The notes under the pieces are model-generated. The model was not told where the DNA came from. It made no database searches and saw nothing but the letters and a program-made list of their open reading frames with translations. 64,000 nt of DNA from Sinomonas terrae. Lineage in GTDB: Bacteria > Actinomycetota > Actinomycetes > Actinomycetales > Micrococcaceae. Shown piece by piece: positions 1-8,398 of this stretch; position 1 is the first letter of the stretch, and each line of letters opens with the position of its first letter. The stretch lies in assembly GCF_022539255.1 (NCBI RefSeq), contig NZ_JAKZBV010000001.1, forward strand, positions 4,030,001 to 4,094,000. Direction: 5' to 3'. The position numbers were made by a program, and so were the translations under genes.

Positions 1-594
1 GACGGCGACGACGTAGGCGGCTCCCATGAGCAGTGCGAGCTTGACGACGACCAGGCCGACCGGCCCCGCACCGCTGACGACGACGGCCCGTCCGGCGACC
101 GCGTACCCGGCGCGCTGGACGGCGTGGACGGCGACGCCAGCCGCCTCGAGCAGGGCCCCGGATTCGAGCGGCAGCCCAGCTGGTAGCTTGACGCAGATGT
201 CCTCAGGCACAGCGGCGTACTGGGCGAACACGCCGTCGATGTGCATTCCGACGATTCTGGTGCGTTCACACGTGTGGGCGTCCCCCGTCCTGCAAGGGAA
301 GCACTGCCCGCAGGCGAGGTGGCTTTCGAGGGCGACCCGATCGCCGACGCGCAGTCCCGAGACCCCCGGCCCGACCTCCACGACGGTGCCTGCCCCTTCG
401 TGCCCGAGGACGACCGGGAGGTCGAGGTTGAAGGCCTGGGCAGAGGGGGTCCATTCGTAGAGTTCGCGGTCGGTGCCGCACAGGGAAGCAGCGCCGACCT
501 CGAGCACAACAGACCCTTCTGCCGCTTTCGGGTCGCCGGCATCGGTGACATACTCGGCACCTCGTTCGGCTGCGGTCTTCACTACTGCCCGCAT
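1..594 (-). CDS. Zinc-dependent alcohol dehydrogenase, MDR family (3' end outside window)
   Basis: The gene is cut by the window edge; 198 N-terminal codons are visible, starting from ATG at 594. Medium-chain dehydrogenase hallmarks are clear: catalytic zinc ligand Cys in SLCGTD, the GHEGAG motif, the structural zinc cysteines in the stretch CGQCFPCRTG plus a later HTC, and the beginning of the Rossmann fold (VVVSGAGPVGLV). It most resembles polyol or threonine dehydrogenases (Tdh/sorbitol type), so NAD-dependent oxidation of a secondary alcohol on a sugar or sugar acid is likely. It lies 47 bp downstream of the acid-sugar kinase on the same strand and is probably the third gene of that operon. 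Substrate not determinable. Confidence 0.85.
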   Translation of the reverse strand, partial: MRAVVKTAAERGAEYVTDAGDPKAAEGSVVLEVGAASLCGTDRELYEWTPSAQAFNLDLPVVLGHEGAGTVVEVGPGVSGLRVGDRVALESHLACGQCFPCRTGDAHTCERTRIVGMHIDGVFAQYAAVPEDICVKLPAGLPLESGALLEAAGVAVHAVQRAGYAVAGRAVVVSGAGPVGLVVVKLALLMGAAYVVAV

Positions 595-641
595 GGGGGC
601 CACCTTTCGTTGATTTGCCTGATGGTGACTGAGGGCCGGGG

Positions 642-1940
642 TCAGGCCTGGAGCTGGCCGGCGAAGCGGCGCAGGATGTCCGGTGGGCCGACCTGCCCGC
701 CTTTAAGGAGCAGGCGGCATTCGGCGACTGCGCCCAAGGCTTCCGCGCGCAGGATCGGGCCCGCGGTGACGAACTGTTCCGAGACCCGTAGTTGGCGCAC
801 ACCCATCGCGATGAGGGCGTGGCTGGACGTATCGCCGCCGCAGACGGCGATGTCCCGGGTAAGGCCAGCCTCGGCCGTTCGGGCTGCTACGCCACCGATC
901 AGTGCCCCCACATGCGCCGCGTCGGCAGGTCCCGTAGCTCCAAAGCGGGGATCGCTGGCACCTCTGGTGGTATGGACGACGACGTTGCGCCCCATGCGCA
1001 GGGCCGCCGACACGCGGTGCTCGAGTTCTGCCACGGCTGCGGAATCGGCGCGCCGCAGGAGTTCGACGGGCACCGGCACATCCGCCCAGCCGTGGGCGAT
1101 CGCGTCCTCGATCTGGCTCGCCGTCGTGCTCGACGCCGACGCGCTCACGGCGAGCACCGGGCCCGCAGCCTCCTGGGGTGCGGGCGCGCTCAGGGCCTCC
1201 TCCGAGATAGAGCGCGCCAGAGCTGCCATGATCCCGCCCGAGCCGACGACGACGGATGGCCCGCGGCCGTGCGCCTCGCGCCTGAGTGCCTCGGCCACGG
1301 CGTCGAGATGCTCTTCGCGGACGGCGTCGACGACGAAGGCCTCTGCCTTGGGCTCCGCCCGCCGTGCGGCCCAAGCGTCCCTGAACGTCCCGTCGTCGTA
1401 CGCGGGAAGGTGGATCGCCCCAGGCAACCGCTCCGTGCCGAGCTGCTCGGCCAGGACCCGCCGGAGGTCGGCCTCCGTCATAGGCGTCGAGGGGTGCCTG
1501 GACATGATCGGGTGGCGATCCAGACGGTGGATCTCGCCGCCGTAGGCCGCGTAGTGGTTGCTGAAGGCGGTGTAGCGGCCGAAGCCCGGTTGGGCAGGCA
1601 CGACCGGGATCGCGCCGTGGTGCCCGAAGCGCTCGTGCAACAGCTGGATCCCGCGGCCGATGCTGCCGATCGTGACCGAACTGTCGAACGTCGAGCAGAC
1701 CTTGTACAGCAGCACTTCCGGGTTGAGCGCTGCAACGCGCGCGAGATCCCTGCGCACGAGCTCGTCGAAGGCGTCCCCGGCCAGAGAGCGGGCCGGCCCG
1801 GCAAGGCCGACGACGTCGGCATCGGCCGGCAGGGGCGCGTCGCCTATGGCGAGCGCGGCTTCGAGACCGTAGCGGTGGGCCTGCGCGAGGACGTCCGCGG
1901 CGCCGGTGAGGTCGTCCGCGACGAAGGCGAAGGCTGGCAC
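642..1940 (-). CDS. Four-carbon acid sugar kinase family protein (DUF1537; OiaK/DtnK/OtnK type)
   Basis: A 432-aa protein opening with the conserved N-terminal motif FVADDLTGAAD of the DUF1537 kinases, which phosphorylate tetronates, 3-oxo-tetronates or 3-oxo-isoapionate with ATP. The C-terminal nucleotide-binding part holds VVGSGGIMAALA and VCGGDTSSHAL. I chose GTG at 1940 because it follows the upstream RuBisCO-like gene's stop by one base, has GGAAGG-like Shine-Dalgarno sequence and gives the expected N-terminus; the longer reading upstream has no family similarity. Pairing with a RuBisCO-like protein favours 3-oxo-isoapionate kinase (OiaK) over threonate kinase, but this is inferred from context. 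Confidence 0.85.
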   Translation of the reverse strand: MPAFAFVADDLTGAADVLAQAHRYGLEAALAIGDAPLPADADVVGLAGPARSLAGDAFDELVRRDLARVAALNPEVLLYKVCSTFDSSVTIGSIGRGIQLLHERFGHHGAIPVVPAQPGFGRYTAFSNHYAAYGGEIHRLDRHPIMSRHPSTPMTEADLRRVLAEQLGTERLPGAIHLPAYDDGTFRDAWAARRAEPKAEAFVVDAVREEHLDAVAEALRREAHGRGPSVVVGSGGIMAALARSISEEALSAPAPQEAAGPVLAVSASASSTTASQIEDAIAHGWADVPVPVELLRRADSAAVAELEHRVSAALRMGRNVVVHTTRGASDPRFGATGPADAAHVGALIGGVAARTAEAGLTRDIAVCGGDTSSHALIAMGVRQLRVSEQFVTAGPILRAEALGAVAECRLLLKGGQVGPPDILRRFAGQLQA

Positions 1941-1941
1941 G

Positions 1942-3207
1942 CTAGGCGCCCTTCCCGAATTTCTGGACGGCGAGCAGAAGCGCCTCGTCCCCGTTCTGGG
2001 CCTTCTGCCGTGCGACCGCTTCCAAGGGGGCACCCTCCACGGCCGCCTCCCAGGCCTGACGCAGGCTCCGCACCCCGGCGGCGGGCCCGGCGGGGTGCGC
2101 CGCGACGGCCCCGCCGGCCAGCATCATCAGATCGGTCGAACCGACCGCTTCGAATGTGGGGCCGGGCGTGGTGACGTTCTGCCCGGAGGACAGGACCGGA
2201 AGAGGGGTTGCGGTTTCGCCGAGTGGCTTCAGCAGGCTGCGGATGTTGGCCGCGACCTCCTCGTCCGGTTCATAGAACTTGCTGCCCAACCCGCTCGCGT
2301 GCAGCTGGTCGGCGCCGGCCAGGCGTGCCAGCTGCTGCCACACTCGGTAGTCCACGCCGAGGGCCTTGGACCGCATCGATGCCGCAAGGCCCGCGCGATG
2401 GCCGTGGATCGGCACCTCGGAGAACGTCCTGAGCAAGGCCAAGGCGGGCAGTCCCATGATCGGGATGTTCAGCATCACGCACCTGCCCCCGGCCTCGACA
2501 ACGAGGTCGTGGCGCTTCCGCAGCCCCGCGAGGTCGCCAGTGATGTTGAAGGCGTACATCGTGGGATGGCCGGTGACCTGTTCTGCCGCCCGGATCTCTT
2601 CGGTGGCGACCGCGACGCGGCGCTCGAGCGGGAGGTACTCGGGGTCGGTCATCAACTCGTCGTCCTTGATCAGGTCGATCGAGGCGAGGGCCAGGTCACG
2701 GACAACGAGCCGGAATTCCTCCTCCGAGAGCCCGACGTTCGGCTTGATGATGGTCCCGACCATGACGCCCTGAGCATCCCCGAGGAGCTTGCGCGTCCCC
2801 TCGATCCCGAACGCAGGGCCGGGGTGGGCGGCGACGAAGTCTTCCGGCAGGACCAGTTCCTGCAGCCGGCAGGCATAGAGCTCCCCCAATTCGAAGAGGT
2901 TGCCGGCGATCGCGGTCTGCAGGGTGGCTATGTCGGTGCCGATGTTCTCCATGGGGAAATCAACGGTGACGAGTGCGGCGCGCACCTTTTCGGGGTTCCC
3001 GCGGGAAGGTAGCGAGGGCCGAGAGGCGCCCAGCTCCCGGACCTCGACAACGTGTGCCGCGTGCCGCTCGCGGATCCGCGCGGATTCGCCGGGCACGGGG
3101 AGGAAGGTGCCGCTGGACTGCTCGCCGGCGAGAATGGCCGCCGCCTTCTCGGGATCGATCTCGGACTCAAGGTAGAAGGTGCAGCGCACGGTGCGCGGAT
3201 CGCGCAT
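1942..3207 (-). CDS. RuBisCO-like protein (form IV), possible 3-oxo-isoapionate-4-phosphate decarboxylase
   Basis: A 421-aa RuBisCO large-subunit homologue. Visible landmarks: Lys155 in IIKPNVGL (Lys175 of RuBisCO; the second active-site lysine is Asn here), the carbamylation triad K181-D-D-E184, histidines in PIHGHRAG near 268-270, Lys310 in a loop-6-like GLGSKFYE, and a C-terminal GGAVAAHPAG phosphate site. The changed KPN motif argues against CO2 fixation. Known family members adjacent to DUF1537 kinases act on 3-oxo-isoapionate 4-phosphate in D-apiose catabolism. Start ATG 3207 follows GGAGAG; an upstream in-frame extension crosses the operator and is rejected. First gene of a leftward operon with the kinase and the dehydrogenase. 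Confidence 0.85.
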   Translation of the reverse strand: MRDPRTVRCTFYLESEIDPEKAAAILAGEQSSGTFLPVPGESARIRERHAAHVVEVRELGASRPSLPSRGNPEKVRAALVTVDFPMENIGTDIATLQTAIAGNLFELGELYACRLQELVLPEDFVAAHPGPAFGIEGTRKLLGDAQGVMVGTIIKPNVGLSEEEFRLVVRDLALASIDLIKDDELMTDPEYLPLERRVAVATEEIRAAEQVTGHPTMYAFNITGDLAGLRKRHDLVVEAGGRCVMLNIPIMGLPALALLRTFSEVPIHGHRAGLAASMRSKALGVDYRVWQQLARLAGADQLHASGLGSKFYEPDEEVAANIRSLLKPLGETATPLPVLSSGQNVTTPGPTFEAVGSTDLMMLAGGAVAAHPAGPAAGVRSLRQAWEAAVEGAPLEAVARQKAQNGDEALLLAVQKFGKGA

Positions 3208-3244
3208 GGACTCTCCGTTCGGAAGGGGTCTATCCCCTTGGAAG

Positions 3245-3269
3245 TTAGTACGTACAATTAGTACGTACA
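3245..3269. promoter_or_regulatory. Tandem GntR operator, two TTAGTACGTACA copies
   Basis: TTAGTACGTACA occurs at 3245-3256 and again at 3258-3269, each with the perfect palindrome GTACGTAC. The pair lies in the divergent spacer between the RuBisCO-like operon and the HutC-type GntR gene, where an autoregulated local repressor would bind. The 13-bp spacing puts the two sites on nearly the same helix face plus about a quarter turn. Function is inferred. Confidence 0.7.
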
Positions 3270-3347
3270 TTAGAATCTGCTGCATCATAGGTCAAGCGCG
3301 GTGCGACAGCGGCGCGGTCCAGGGGCAGCGAACGGCAAGGAGTCAGC

Positions 3348-4208
3348 GTGGGCGTGGGACCAGAAGATGTGGATCCTCAAGAGCCCTTGCCACGCCTCAG
3401 CCGCGACGGCGGAATCCCGCTCCACGCCCAGATCCGGGACCTCCTCCGCCGGCAGATCACCGACCTCCCCCTGCCCCCGGGATCCTCCCTGCCCACCGAG
3501 GAGGAACTCCAGCGGCAGTTCGGGGTCTCCCGCAGTGTCGTACGCCAAGCCCTCGCTGGCCTGGCTGACCTCGGGCTGATCCGTCGGCAGCGCGGGCGCG
3601 GCAGCGTCGTGGCTGCCGCGCCCGTCCTCCATCGGCAGCTCCAGCGCGCCGGAGGACTCGACGAGCAGGCCGCCGCGCACGGCCAGCGCCTGCGCACGCA
3701 CGTCATCGCCGTCGAACCCGTCACTGCGCCCCCCACAGCGGCCGAAGCATTGGGAACTCCCAGGGCCTGGGCAATCGAACGCGTTCGCTACCTCGAGCAG
3801 GTCCCCGTGGCCTTCATGCGGACCTGGGTGCCACGGGATCTCTTCCCCCATCTCACTCCAGAACTGCTGGAAGATGCCTCGCTGCTCGCCCTCATGCGAG
3901 AGCACGGATACCGCCCCGAAGGGGGCCCGAGGCAGGTCCAGGCCGTCGCCGCAGATGCAGGCTTGGCGCACAAGCTCAACACAGCTGTCGGCGAGCCCTT
4001 ACTTCTGCTGCAGGGCGTGACGCGAGACGTCCTCGGCCAGGGCCTCGAATGGTTTAACGTGTGGCACGGCCCCGACACTGTCTTCGACGTCGACGCTCAG
4101 GTCACGATGCCGGGCACGGCCTTGGCCCCGGACCGGATCCAGCGTCTACGCGCGCTGGCACAGCAGCTCGAATCGGAACTGGCCTCGCTCGGCAACAACA
4201 GCCGTTAG
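3348..4208 (+). CDS. GntR-family transcriptional regulator, HutC subfamily (UTRA domain)
   Basis: A 286-aa regulator. Residues about 20-85 form the winged helix-turn-helix (PLHAQIRDLLRRQI; PTEEELQRQFGVSRSVVRQAL), followed by a UTRA-type effector domain with the typical LYxxxx-like ERVRYLEQVPVAF segment. GTG at 3348 is preceded by AAGGAG at the right distance. It is divergent from the RuBisCO-like/kinase/dehydrogenase operon and convergent with the next dehydrogenase, so it probably represses the leftward operon until an acid sugar or its phosphate binds. Two GTACGTAC palindromes in the shared spacer are the likely targets. Confidence 0.88.
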   Translation: MGVGPEDVDPQEPLPRLSRDGGIPLHAQIRDLLRRQITDLPLPPGSSLPTEEELQRQFGVSRSVVRQALAGLADLGLIRRQRGRGSVVAAAPVLHRQLQRAGGLDEQAAAHGQRLRTHVIAVEPVTAPPTAAEALGTPRAWAIERVRYLEQVPVAFMRTWVPRDLFPHLTPELLEDASLLALMREHGYRPEGGPRQVQAVAADAGLAHKLNTAVGEPLLLLQGVTRDVLGQGLEWFNVWHGPDTVFDVDAQVTMPGTALAPDRIQRLRALAQQLESELASLGNNSR

Positions 4209-4230
4209 CGCGGCCGTCGTTCCGCTCGGG

Positions 4231-5262
4231 TCAGGATTGGTTCGGGAAGAGGAGCATCTTGACCGTGTCGTCGACGTGGCCGTCCATGCGGGCGTTGAGG
4301 TATTCGGTCGCCTGCTCAAGCGTCGCGCGGCGGTTCACGATCCGCGCGACGCCTTCTGGATCCGCCTCGAGCATCCGCACGGCTGCTTCAAAGTCGGCGG
4401 GCTCGTAGACGTTCGAGCCGAGAAGGTGCTTTTCGTTCCGCTGGAAGGAACTCAGGTCAAACGTGACGGGGGCACCGAAGAGACCGACCTGGACGATCGT
4501 GCCGCGCTGCCGGACGAGGTCGTTCGCGTCGTCGACGATGCCGGCGACTGCTGCGGCGACGAAGACGACGTCGAAAGAGCCTCCCGCGCTCGAGCGCAGA
4601 GACTCCTTCCAACCATCGGCCACGGGATCTGCGACTGCTTGGGCCCCCATGGCCAGGCACAGCTCCCGGTTGCTCTCGCGGATGTCGGTCGCGGCGATGA
4701 ACTCGACTCCCTCGTGCGCGAGCGTGAGCACGATCAGAGAGCCGATCGCCCCGCCGCCCAGCACCGCGACCTTCTGAGGCTGGCCTGTCCCGACGCGATG
4801 GACGGCGTGAATCGCGACTGCGAGTGGCTCCGCGAGAGCGAGGTACTCCGTCGGGACTGCAGTGGAGACGCGATAGAGCTTGTCGGTGGGTACCGTGACG
4901 AGTTCGGCGAAGGTGCCCGGCCACTCGCTCATGCCCAGCATGAGCTTGTGTTCGCACAGGTGCGAGAGCCCGGCGTCGCACGCTTCGCATGCGCCGCAGG
5001 AGCGCTGGGGCTCGATCACGACGTGGTCTCCGACGCGCAGAGCGGACTCCTCGTCGTCGACTGCCACGATGGTGCCCCCGCCCTCATGGCCCGAGATGAG
5101 CGGCGGGATCCGGAATGGATGGCTTCCATTTAGCGCACTCAAATCGGATCCGCAAATTCCTGCAGAGGAAATCCGCACAATTGCCTGCCCAGCCTGAAGT
5201 TCGGGCTCCGGAATATCTACGGTATCTGCCCTACGGGTTGCGTCGAATCTGATGGCCCTCAT
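4231..5262 (-). CDS. Zinc-dependent alcohol dehydrogenase, MDR family
   Basis: A 343-aa medium-chain dehydrogenase with the catalytic Cys in GICGSD, GHEGGG, the four structural zinc cysteines in the CGACEACDAG segment plus HLC, and the Rossmann motif VAVLGGGAIGS. The length is normal for polyol/threonine dehydrogenases. ATG at 5262 was chosen because AGAGGAG lies just upstream and the protein aligns with the family from MRAIRF; the 83-residue upstream extension is unsupported. It ends convergently with the GntR gene and is divergent from a LacI pseudogene that was probably once its regulator. Likely part of the same acid-sugar pathway; substrate unknown. Confidence 0.88.
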   Translation of the reverse strand: MRAIRFDATRRADTVDIPEPELQAGQAIVRISSAGICGSDLSALNGSHPFRIPPLISGHEGGGTIVAVDDEESALRVGDHVVIEPQRSCGACEACDAGLSHLCEHKLMLGMSEWPGTFAELVTVPTDKLYRVSTAVPTEYLALAEPLAVAIHAVHRVGTGQPQKVAVLGGGAIGSLIVLTLAHEGVEFIAATDIRESNRELCLAMGAQAVADPVADGWKESLRSSAGGSFDVVFVAAAVAGIVDDANDLVRQRGTIVQVGLFGAPVTFDLSSFQRNEKHLLGSNVYEPADFEAAVRMLEADPEGVARIVNRRATLEQATEYLNARMDGHVDDTVKMLLFPNQS

Positions 5263-5329
5263 CGATGAGGCTCCTCTCACAGTTGAACTTGAGCGACCGT
5301 AGAACCCTTCGAAGGGGTCAGTCAAGCAT

Positions 5330-5870
5330 GGAATGGTCGCGGGCGTCTCGCAGAGTATAGTGTCGCGCGTGCTGACGGGGGGTCCCCACGTCAGCCCGGG
5401 GATCCGCGAACGGGCGCTGCGGACGCTCGAGACGCGTTTCCCGAAAGCGGACCCGAAAGTATTCGCCACGAATCGGACCGGAAATGTTGGCGGGGCAACT
5501 TCGGATATCACTAATCCATACCTTCCGGAATTGCTGGAGGCCCTGGAGGAAAATGCCCGAGCCAGGGACGAAATCTGGTCCTCTGGAATGAAAGGGACCC
5601 ATCACTCCCCGCAACGACGGCCGGCGTCCGAAGCGGAATCGTCGACGGAGTCCTGTTCACAAATGCGACAGGCGCAAGCAGCGCAGCGATTCAGCGCATC
5701 GTCGACCGCGGCACACCGTGCGTGCTCGTCAATCGGGGCCTGCACCATCTGGGAGTCGACCGACTCACATCAGACAACGCCCAGATCGGCGGAGCCACCC
5801 CGGGTGGAGAGATTTCTGGGCGAACTGATCGTGCGCGGATCTACCGCTGGGGCGCACCTCCGGTCGTGAG
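5330..5870 (+). pseudogene. Degraded LacI-family regulator
   Basis: The HTH remnant (AGVSQSIVSRVLTGG, then SPGIRERALRTLE) and a core beginning (TSDITNPYLPELLEALEE) read in one frame. From about 5620 the homology continues in another frame with SGIVDGVLF and LVNRGLHHLGVDRLTSDN, the effector-domain signature. The normal N-terminal start and the last 150 or so residues are absent. At least one frameshift plus truncation at both ends therefore make it non-functional. It lies divergent to the zinc dehydrogenase at 4231-5262. Confidence 0.75.
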
Positions 5871-5942
5871 CAGCGGGCGATGGGGGTGGCTGGGGGGCCT
5901 GAAAGGTATCCTTGGGCCCATCGACACTGAATGGGGGCAAGG

Positions 5943-7035
5943 ATGGACTTTGCGGAAAGACTGATGGCTCTGGCGGCGAAGGTGCGCCAGCAGCGCGCTT
6001 CGATCGAGACCGAGGAAGCCACGAAGAATGCCTTCGTGATGCCGTTCATATCGACCATCCTCGGCTACGACGTGTTCAACCCGATGGAGGTCGTCCCCGA
6101 ATTCACTGCCGACGTCGGCGTCAAGAAGGGCGAGAAGGTCGACTACGCCGTCATCCACAAAGGCGAGGTCCAGATCCTGATCGAATGCAAAAAGTCCAAG
6201 GAACCGGTCAGGATTGAGCACGCCTCCCAACTGTTCCGGTACTTTGCCGTCACCAACGCGCGAATCGCCATCCTGACTAACGGCGAGGTGTATCAGTTCT
6301 TCACCGACCTTGATGCCCCCAATCGTATGGACGCCAAGCCATTCCTAGTCCTGGACTTGAACGACATCGATGAGACCCTCATCCCCGAACTGCAGAAACT
6401 CTCCAAGGATGTCTTCGATCTCGATTCGATCATCAACGCTGCCGGGGAGCTCAAGTACATCGGGCTGATCAAGCGCATACTCGCGGGCCAGTTCAAAGAG
6501 CCTGAAGACGACTGGGTGAGGTTCTTCACCTCGCGGGTCTATGAAGGCGCTTTCACGCAACGGGTGCGAGAACAGTTCACAGTCTTGGTCGCGAAGGCTA
6601 CGAAACAATTCCTGAACGATCAGGTGAACGAGCGGTTGAAGACGGCCCTAGGCGGTCCCCGCTTACCCCCATGCGGGCGAGGCGCTTTCGACTGCCCAAG
6701 TCACCAGTGAACCAGTAGCGCAAAAGGACTTGGAACAAGCGGACGCCATCGAGACAACTCTCGAGGAACTCGAGGGCTACCAGATCGTCCGGGCCATTGT
6801 GTGCAGCGAGGTGAAACCCTCGAGGGTGGCCCAGCGAGATGCGAAGAGCTACTTCGCAGTCCTGCTTGATGACAACAATCGCAAGCCGATCGCCCGCCTC
6901 CACTTCAATAGGGCGCAGAAGTACATCGGCTTGTTCGACGGAGGCAAGCTCGAGACCCGCATCCCGATCGCCTCGCCAGAAGACATCTTCGAGCACGCCG
7001 AGGTCCTGAAGGCGACTGTTCGCTCCTACCTCTAA
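5943..7035 (+). pseudogene. HsdR N-terminal-like nuclease protein, split by a frameshift
   Basis: The first frame gives an N-terminal domain like that of type I restriction endonuclease R subunits, with a PD-(D/E)xK-type site (KVDYAVIHKGEVQILIECKK). After about 6645 that frame runs to an unrelated tail and a stop at 6710, while the shifted frame reads on without a stop as AYPHAGEALSTAQV and then a conserved C-terminal domain ending RSYL at 7035. The break lies at a GGTCCCC run near 6655. Undisrupted, it would be about 363 aa, the usual size of these stand-alone proteins. A real mutation or a sequencing error would look the same. No HsdM or HsdS gene is nearby. Confidence 0.75.
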
Positions 7036-7093
7036 CAAAGGCCGCCAAGCAGCCCCTTCAGACTGAGGGGTGAGATCCTGCGGGCCACAGACG

Positions 7094-7129
7094 GCTCATG
7101 CCTGGCAACTGATGCTGCCAGGCATGAGC
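7094..7129 (+). terminator. Hairpin downstream of the HsdR-like gene
   Basis: A perfect 14-bp inverted repeat (GCTCATGCCTGGCA, 7094-7107, and its complement at 7116-7129) with an 8-nt loop lies between convergent genes. There is no clear U tract, so termination is a guess from position and stem strength. Confidence 0.5.
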
Positions 7130-7208
7130 AACGCGGGGTGGGCTCGCAAGACCTCAAGCAATCACGAGTCCCGCCAAGGCTGAGGCCAGAAGCGTCCCTT
7201 GCGGCGGT

Positions 7209-8213
7209 TCAGGCCACCCGGCTCGCAGGCGACTGGGTAAGCGACGGATCGGTCTCGGCCACGGAACCGATGGCCTCGTCGATCCTCGCCATCACGGAGG
7301 CCTCGAGCTTGACGCCAGCGGCCGCGGCGTTCGACGCGATCTGCTCGGGGCGGCTCGCCCCGACGATGGCCGCGGCCACGTTGGGGTTCTGCAGCACCCA
7401 CGCCACCGCGAGCTGCGCCAAGGTGAGGTCGAGCTCCTCGGCGATCGGCTTGAGGTTCTGCACGGCGGTGAGGATGTCGTCTCGCATCCACCGCGAGATC
7501 ATGTTCTTGCCACCCTTCTCGTCCGTGGCGCGCGATCCCTCCGGCACAGGCTGGCCCGGCACGTACTTGCCGGTGAGGATTCCCTGGGCGATCGGCGAGA
7601 ACACGATCTGCGAGAGGCCGAGCTCTTCACAGGTGGGAACGACTTCCCGCTCGATGACGCGCCACAGCATGTTGTACTGCGGCTGGTTCGAGATGAGCTG
7701 GAACCCCAGCTCCGTAGCCAGCTTGTGCCCCTCACGGATCTGGTCCGCGTTCCACTCGCTCACGCCGATGTAGAGCGCCTTGCCCTGGCGGACGATGTCG
7801 GCGAAAGCCTGCATCGTCTCCTCGATCGGCGTCTCATAGTCGAAGCGGTGCGCCTGGTACAGGTCGACGTAGTCGGTGCCGAGCCGCTTCAGCGAGCCGT
7901 TGATGGACTCCATGATGTGCTTGCGCGAGAGACCGGTGTCGTTCTTGCCGCCCGGGCCCGTGGGCCAGTACACCTTGGTGAAGATCTCGAGGCTCTCCCG
8001 GCGCTCGCCCTTCAGGGCGTCGCCCAGCACAACCTCCGCCGCGGTGTTGGCGTAGGCGTCGGCCGTGTCGAAGCTCGAGATGCCGGCGTCGAGAGCCGCG
8101 TGGATGCTCTTGCTCGCCGTGTCGTCGTCGACCTGAGACGCGTGAGTGAGCCAGTTTCCGTAGATGATTTCGGAGATCTTGAGACCTGAGTTGCCGAGAT
8201 ATCTGAATTCCAT
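7209..8213 (-). CDS. Aldo/keto reductase (voltage-channel beta-subunit-like family)
   Basis: A 334-aa TIM-barrel NADPH reductase. The catalytic tetrad can be placed: Asp and Tyr in FDTADAYANT, Lys in IFTKVYW and His in YQAHR. The cofactor-binding C-terminus AIVGASRPEQIASN is intact. Start ATG 8213 follows AGGAG. It is a single-gene unit. Its upstream region carries a 25-bp element (8335-8359) nearly identical to one upstream of xylA, which suggests shared control and perhaps a role in pentose or aldose reduction; no substrate can be read from the sequence. Confidence 0.88.
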   Translation of the reverse strand: MEFRYLGNSGLKISEIIYGNWLTHASQVDDDTASKSIHAALDAGISSFDTADAYANTAAEVVLGDALKGERRESLEIFTKVYWPTGPGGKNDTGLSRKHIMESINGSLKRLGTDYVDLYQAHRFDYETPIEETMQAFADIVRQGKALYIGVSEWNADQIREGHKLATELGFQLISNQPQYNMLWRVIEREVVPTCEELGLSQIVFSPIAQGILTGKYVPGQPVPEGSRATDEKGGKNMISRWMRDDILTAVQNLKPIAEELDLTLAQLAVAWVLQNPNVAAAIVGASRPEQIASNAAAAGVKLEASVMARIDEAIGSVAETDPSLTQSPASRVA

Positions 8214-8334
8214 GGTCTTCTCCTATGTCAAAGCCGCGTGGCACGAGTCATTGATCGCTGCAGGGTTTCATCAGAGGCGACCGGTGCCGCCCGGTCCCAG
8301 CAGGCATCTCTCACACCCTGAGTGCGAGGAGGCC

Positions 8335-8359
8335 GAATTAGTACACCTTCTGAACTATA
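8335..8359. promoter_or_regulatory. Regulatory element shared with the xylA/ROK spacer
   Basis: GAATTAGTA, four variable bases, then TTCTGAACTATA. The same 21 fixed positions recur at 35348-35372 in the xylA-xylR spacer. Placed about 120 bp upstream of the aldo/keto reductase start, it is a plausible ROK-regulator box. Confidence 0.6.
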
Positions 8360-8398
8360 GGGCGGTGTCCCGGCTCGATCAAGGCTCCTCGAGTCGTT

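Noticed and set aside
7036..7208. tRNA-like stem near 7094-7129
   Set aside because: Only one stem is present; no cloverleaf arms or CCA end can be drawn.
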